8,294 nt of DNA from Hungatella sp. UBA3147 (GTDB lineage Bacteria > Bacillota > Clostridia > Lachnospirales > Lachnospiraceae), in NCBI GenBank assembly GCA_002365025.1, contig DEYX01000088.1:1-8294 (forward strand). The letters run 5' to 3'. Of the stretch, positions 6,248 through 8,294 are shown one piece after another (position 1 is the first letter of the stretch; every line of letters starts with the position of its first letter). The notes beneath the pieces are model-generated. The model was not told the origin of the DNA. It did no database searches and saw only the letters and a program-made list of their open reading frames with translations. The position numbers and the translations under genes are program-made.

Positions 6248-7972
6248 TTATAAATGCCAACCAGCAGCGTTTGAACGATGCTGCAAAAATGTCCGATAGA
6301 TCCCGGCTTTATTAATTAACTCATGATGAGTGCCTTGCTGTACAACCCTGCCTTGATCAATTACCAGAATCTGATCGGCATTTTTTACCGTACTTAACCG
6401 ATGAGCAATGGAAATCAGAGTTTTATTTCGGGTGAGTTCGTTAATTGCTGATAAAAGTGCAGTTTCATTTTCCGGATCTATACTGGATGTGGCTTCATCC
6501 AAAATAACAATAGGGGCATTTTTTAATATTGCCCGGGCAATAGAAATTCTCTGTTTTTCTCCGCCTGAAAGGGTAGAACCTCCTTCTCCGATGACGGTAT
6601 GATACCCATTGGGAAGGCTTTCAATAAAGTCGTGGCAGCATGCCCGTTTGGCCGCTTCAATCACTTCTGATTGGGTGGCCCCGGGTTTACCAAATTTAAT
6701 ATTGTTTTCAATTGTGTCATGGAATAAGTATACTTTTTGAAATACAATGCTGATGTAATCTAATACGCTGTCCGCCGTATATTCTTTTATATCATGGCTG
6801 CCAATACAGATTTTTCCTTCTTGTACATCCCAGAACCGGGCAATTAAGTTGCATAATGTTGTTTTTCCGCTTCCGGAAGGACCAACAATTGCGCAGGTGG
6901 AGCCTTCTGGTATTCTGGCCGAAAGCTGATGAATAATTTGCCGGCTATCATAGCGAAAAGAAATATTTTCCAGTGTTATATCATAATGAGCAGGCTGAAG
7001 TCGTCTGGTGGTTTTGTCAATCTGTGGAATATCGGTTACCTCTTCTAAGCGGTCCAGTTCCGTATTGATCTTCTTGCTTAAAAAAGCACTGCTTCCCATT
7101 GCTTCTAAATCAGAGTAAATCATGAAAGCATAAACTAAAAATGTCAGGCAATAGGTTAAGTTAATCTGGCCGGCAAGAAAAAGCATTCCGGCAGTCAGAA
7201 TCAATAGACAACTAACTAATTTGTAAACTAACCCATAGAGACGCAGTACTCCGGCAGTAGCCTTTTCCTGACCGTAATCGGCATTCCATTTACTTTGGAA
7301 AGCAGCCCGAACTTCTTTTTGCCCCTCTTCTCCTTTAGAAAATGAACGGAGAACAGAAATCCCACGTATGTATTCCAGTGATTTGTTAACCAGGTTCTCC
7401 TGGGCGGCCTGGTAGATCGGTGTATATTTAGCGGCACGGCGCAGGATCAGCTGGAGAATGAGTAACCCGATTACTAGCCCGGATACGCTTATGATTGCAA
7501 TGAGCGGACTAAAAAAGAACATCATGACGGACATCATAACCGCCATGGCAACCCCGCTTGTCATTTGCTCAATGGCCAGCATGGAGAAGCCTTCTAAATC
7601 AGCAATGGTAGTAGTCAGAACAGTCTGGATGGTTCCCAAGTTTTGTTCGGAAAAATAACCCATAGGTGCCTGCTTCAAACGTTTTCCGATTTCTAACCGA
7701 TAATCCCGAAAAATATCGTAGCCGGTTCCGCTTATGGTCCGGTCACTCATCCATTGGAAAATGAAACGGCCCAGAATACTAAAAAGGACAATGGAAAACC
7801 CGGTAAGGATAATGGCCGGAGTAAGTCTCTCCAGATTTGTGAGGATCATAAATACGGAAAGCATCATAAAGCTTTGGCAGAAAGATTTTAGGATATTAAA
7901 GATAATACCTAAAACAATTTTATTTTTATTTGTACCGGATATCCGGAGGATTCGCCTAAACATTTTAAACAT
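6248..7972 (-). CDS. ABC transporter half-molecule, fused permease and ATP-binding domain (heterodimer partner 2)
   Basis: About 574 residues, the standard size of a TMD-NBD half transporter. The N-terminal ~310 residues contain about six hydrophobic helices, including IVLGIIFNILKSF, a long stretch around MAVMMSVMMFFF and LVIGLLILQLIL. The NBD has all motifs: Walker A GPSGSGKTT (364-372), Q-loop Gln412 in VFQKVYLF, signature LSGGEKQRIS (468-477), Walker B IVILDE (488-493, catalytic Glu493) and H-loop His524. I chose the ATG at 7972 because AGGAGG (7986-7981) is 8 nt before it but only 2 nt before the ATG at 7978, which would add two residues (M-N). It overlaps the end of the upstream half-transporter gene by 8 nt, so the two are probably translationally coupled and form a heterodimer. 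The layout resembles YbtP/YbtQ and IrtA/IrtB siderophore pairs and many multidrug pairs; direction and substrate are unknown. Confidence 0.92.
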   Translation of the reverse strand: MFKMFRRILRISGTNKNKIVLGIIFNILKSFCQSFMMLSVFMILTNLERLTPAIILTGFSIVLFSILGRFIFQWMSDRTISGTGYDIFRDYRLEIGKRLKQAPMGYFSEQNLGTIQTVLTTTIADLEGFSMLAIEQMTSGVAMAVMMSVMMFFFSPLIAIISVSGLVIGLLILQLILRRAAKYTPIYQAAQENLVNKSLEYIRGISVLRSFSKGEEGQKEVRAAFQSKWNADYGQEKATAGVLRLYGLVYKLVSCLLILTAGMLFLAGQINLTYCLTFLVYAFMIYSDLEAMGSSAFLSKKINTELDRLEEVTDIPQIDKTTRRLQPAHYDITLENISFRYDSRQIIHQLSARIPEGSTCAIVGPSGSGKTTLCNLIARFWDVQEGKICIGSHDIKEYTADSVLDYISIVFQKVYLFHDTIENNIKFGKPGATQSEVIEAAKRACCHDFIESLPNGYHTVIGEGGSTLSGGEKQRISIARAILKNAPIVILDEATSSIDPENETALLSAINELTRNKTLISIAHRLSTVKNADQILVIDQGRVVQQGTHHELINKAGIYRTFLQHRSNAAGWHL

Positions 7973-8294
7973 ATTCATTCCCTCCTGTTTTGGTGATTAT
8001 CGTTTGTCCGGAGTAGTTTTGCCACATTTTCTGGTAAACGGGGCAGCGGTCTAGCAGTTCTTCATGAGTTCCGTGGCCGGCAATCTGCCCGTCTTTCACC
8101 ACCAGGATCTGATCAGCTTGACAGATGGTATTTAAACGGTGAGCTACTATAATTAGGGTTTTTCCAGCAACCAATCGGCTGATTGCCTGCTGGATCAGGG
8201 CTTCATTTTCAGGGTCGGCGTAAGCGGTGGCTTCATCTAGTATGATGACTGATGATTGTTTTAACATGGCTCTGGCAATGGTAATCCGCTGGCG
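7965..8294 (-). CDS. ABC transporter half-molecule, C-terminal end of NBD (heterodimer partner 1, 5' part outside window)
   Basis: The last 109 codons of an NBD that enters from the right edge. The visible protein starts RQRITIARAML, the tail of the ABC signature region. Walker B and D-loop follow as VIILDEATAYADPENE with the catalytic Glu present, then the H-loop in IVAHRLNTI, and the usual closing GHGTHEELL segment. The reading frame is open to the window edge, so the methionine at 8267 is internal and not the start. DEATA(Y/F)ADPENE in one partner next to DEATSSIDPENE in the other is a pattern I associate with YbtP/YbtQ- and IrtA/IrtB-like heterodimers; this is from memory and only suggestive. 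Its stop (TAA, 7967-7965) overlaps the start of the downstream partner. Both visible NBDs carry a catalytic Glu, so neither shows an obvious degenerate Walker B site. Confidence 0.9.
   Translation of the reverse strand, partial: RQRITIARAMLKQSSVIILDEATAYADPENEALIQQAISRLVAGKTLIIVAHRLNTICQADQILVVKDGQIAGHGTHEELLDRCPVYQKMWQNYSGQTIITKTGGNEYV
7981..7986 (-). promoter_or_regulatory. Ribosome-binding site that decides the start of the downstream ABC half-transporter
   Basis: AGGAGG on the minus strand, inside the end of the upstream partner gene. Two in-frame ATGs follow, at 7978 (2 nt away, too close) and 7972 (8 nt away, optimal). The second is therefore preferred. Its placement within the upstream coding sequence supports coupled translation of the pair. 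Confidence 0.7.

Noticed and set aside
7734..8054. 106-residue plus-strand open frame across the junction of the two ABC genes
   Set aside because: It is antisense to both ABC coding sequences, which have clear family motifs; no independent support.

Overview
The window looks like the chromosome of an anaerobic Firmicute of the Lachnospiraceae (Clostridium symbiosum / Lachnoclostridium-like). The support is moderate GC, strong GGAGG ribosome-binding sites, a BMP-type lipoprotein with a Thr/Ala/Glu-rich linker after its lipobox cysteine, and a pyruvate phosphate dikinase whose catalytic residues fall almost exactly at the C. symbiosum enzyme numbering. The organism call is inference from sequence character; no database search was possible.

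Left part, minus strand (1-1712): a purine-nucleoside-type ABC uptake locus, read right to left. A lipoprotein binding protein of the BMP/PnrA family (473-1636) has its own extended -10 promoter. A 257-bp gap follows, holding two imperfect ~55-bp tandem repeats and a strong intrinsic terminator or attenuator hairpin. Next comes the first 71 codons of the ABC ATPase (1-215), which runs off the left edge; permease genes probably lie beyond it. The hairpin between binding protein and ATPase fits the usual need for far more binding protein than transporter.

Middle, plus strand (1816-6225): a MATE-family multidrug/cation antiporter (1872-3203) is divergent from the lipoprotein gene. A 267-bp spacer with a perfect 14-bp palindrome and a near-consensus promoter follows, then full-length pyruvate phosphate dikinase (ppdK, 3471-6098). 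The ppdK gene is followed by a weak hairpin and a perfect 14-bp stem-loop that separates it from the convergent genes on the right.

Right part, minus strand (6248-8294): two overlapping half-size ABC transporter genes (TMD-NBD type), probably a heterodimeric pair. The downstream gene is complete; only the last 109 codons of the upstream gene are present. Their NBD motifs resemble the YbtP/YbtQ and IrtA/IrtB group, but the substrate cannot be read from the sequence.

Overall this is mostly ordinary core and transport gene content. The parts least explained by known genes are the repeat-plus-hairpin leader at 216-472 and the palindromes upstream of ppdK. I see no rRNA, tRNA, CRISPR, insertion sequence, phage or defence system.
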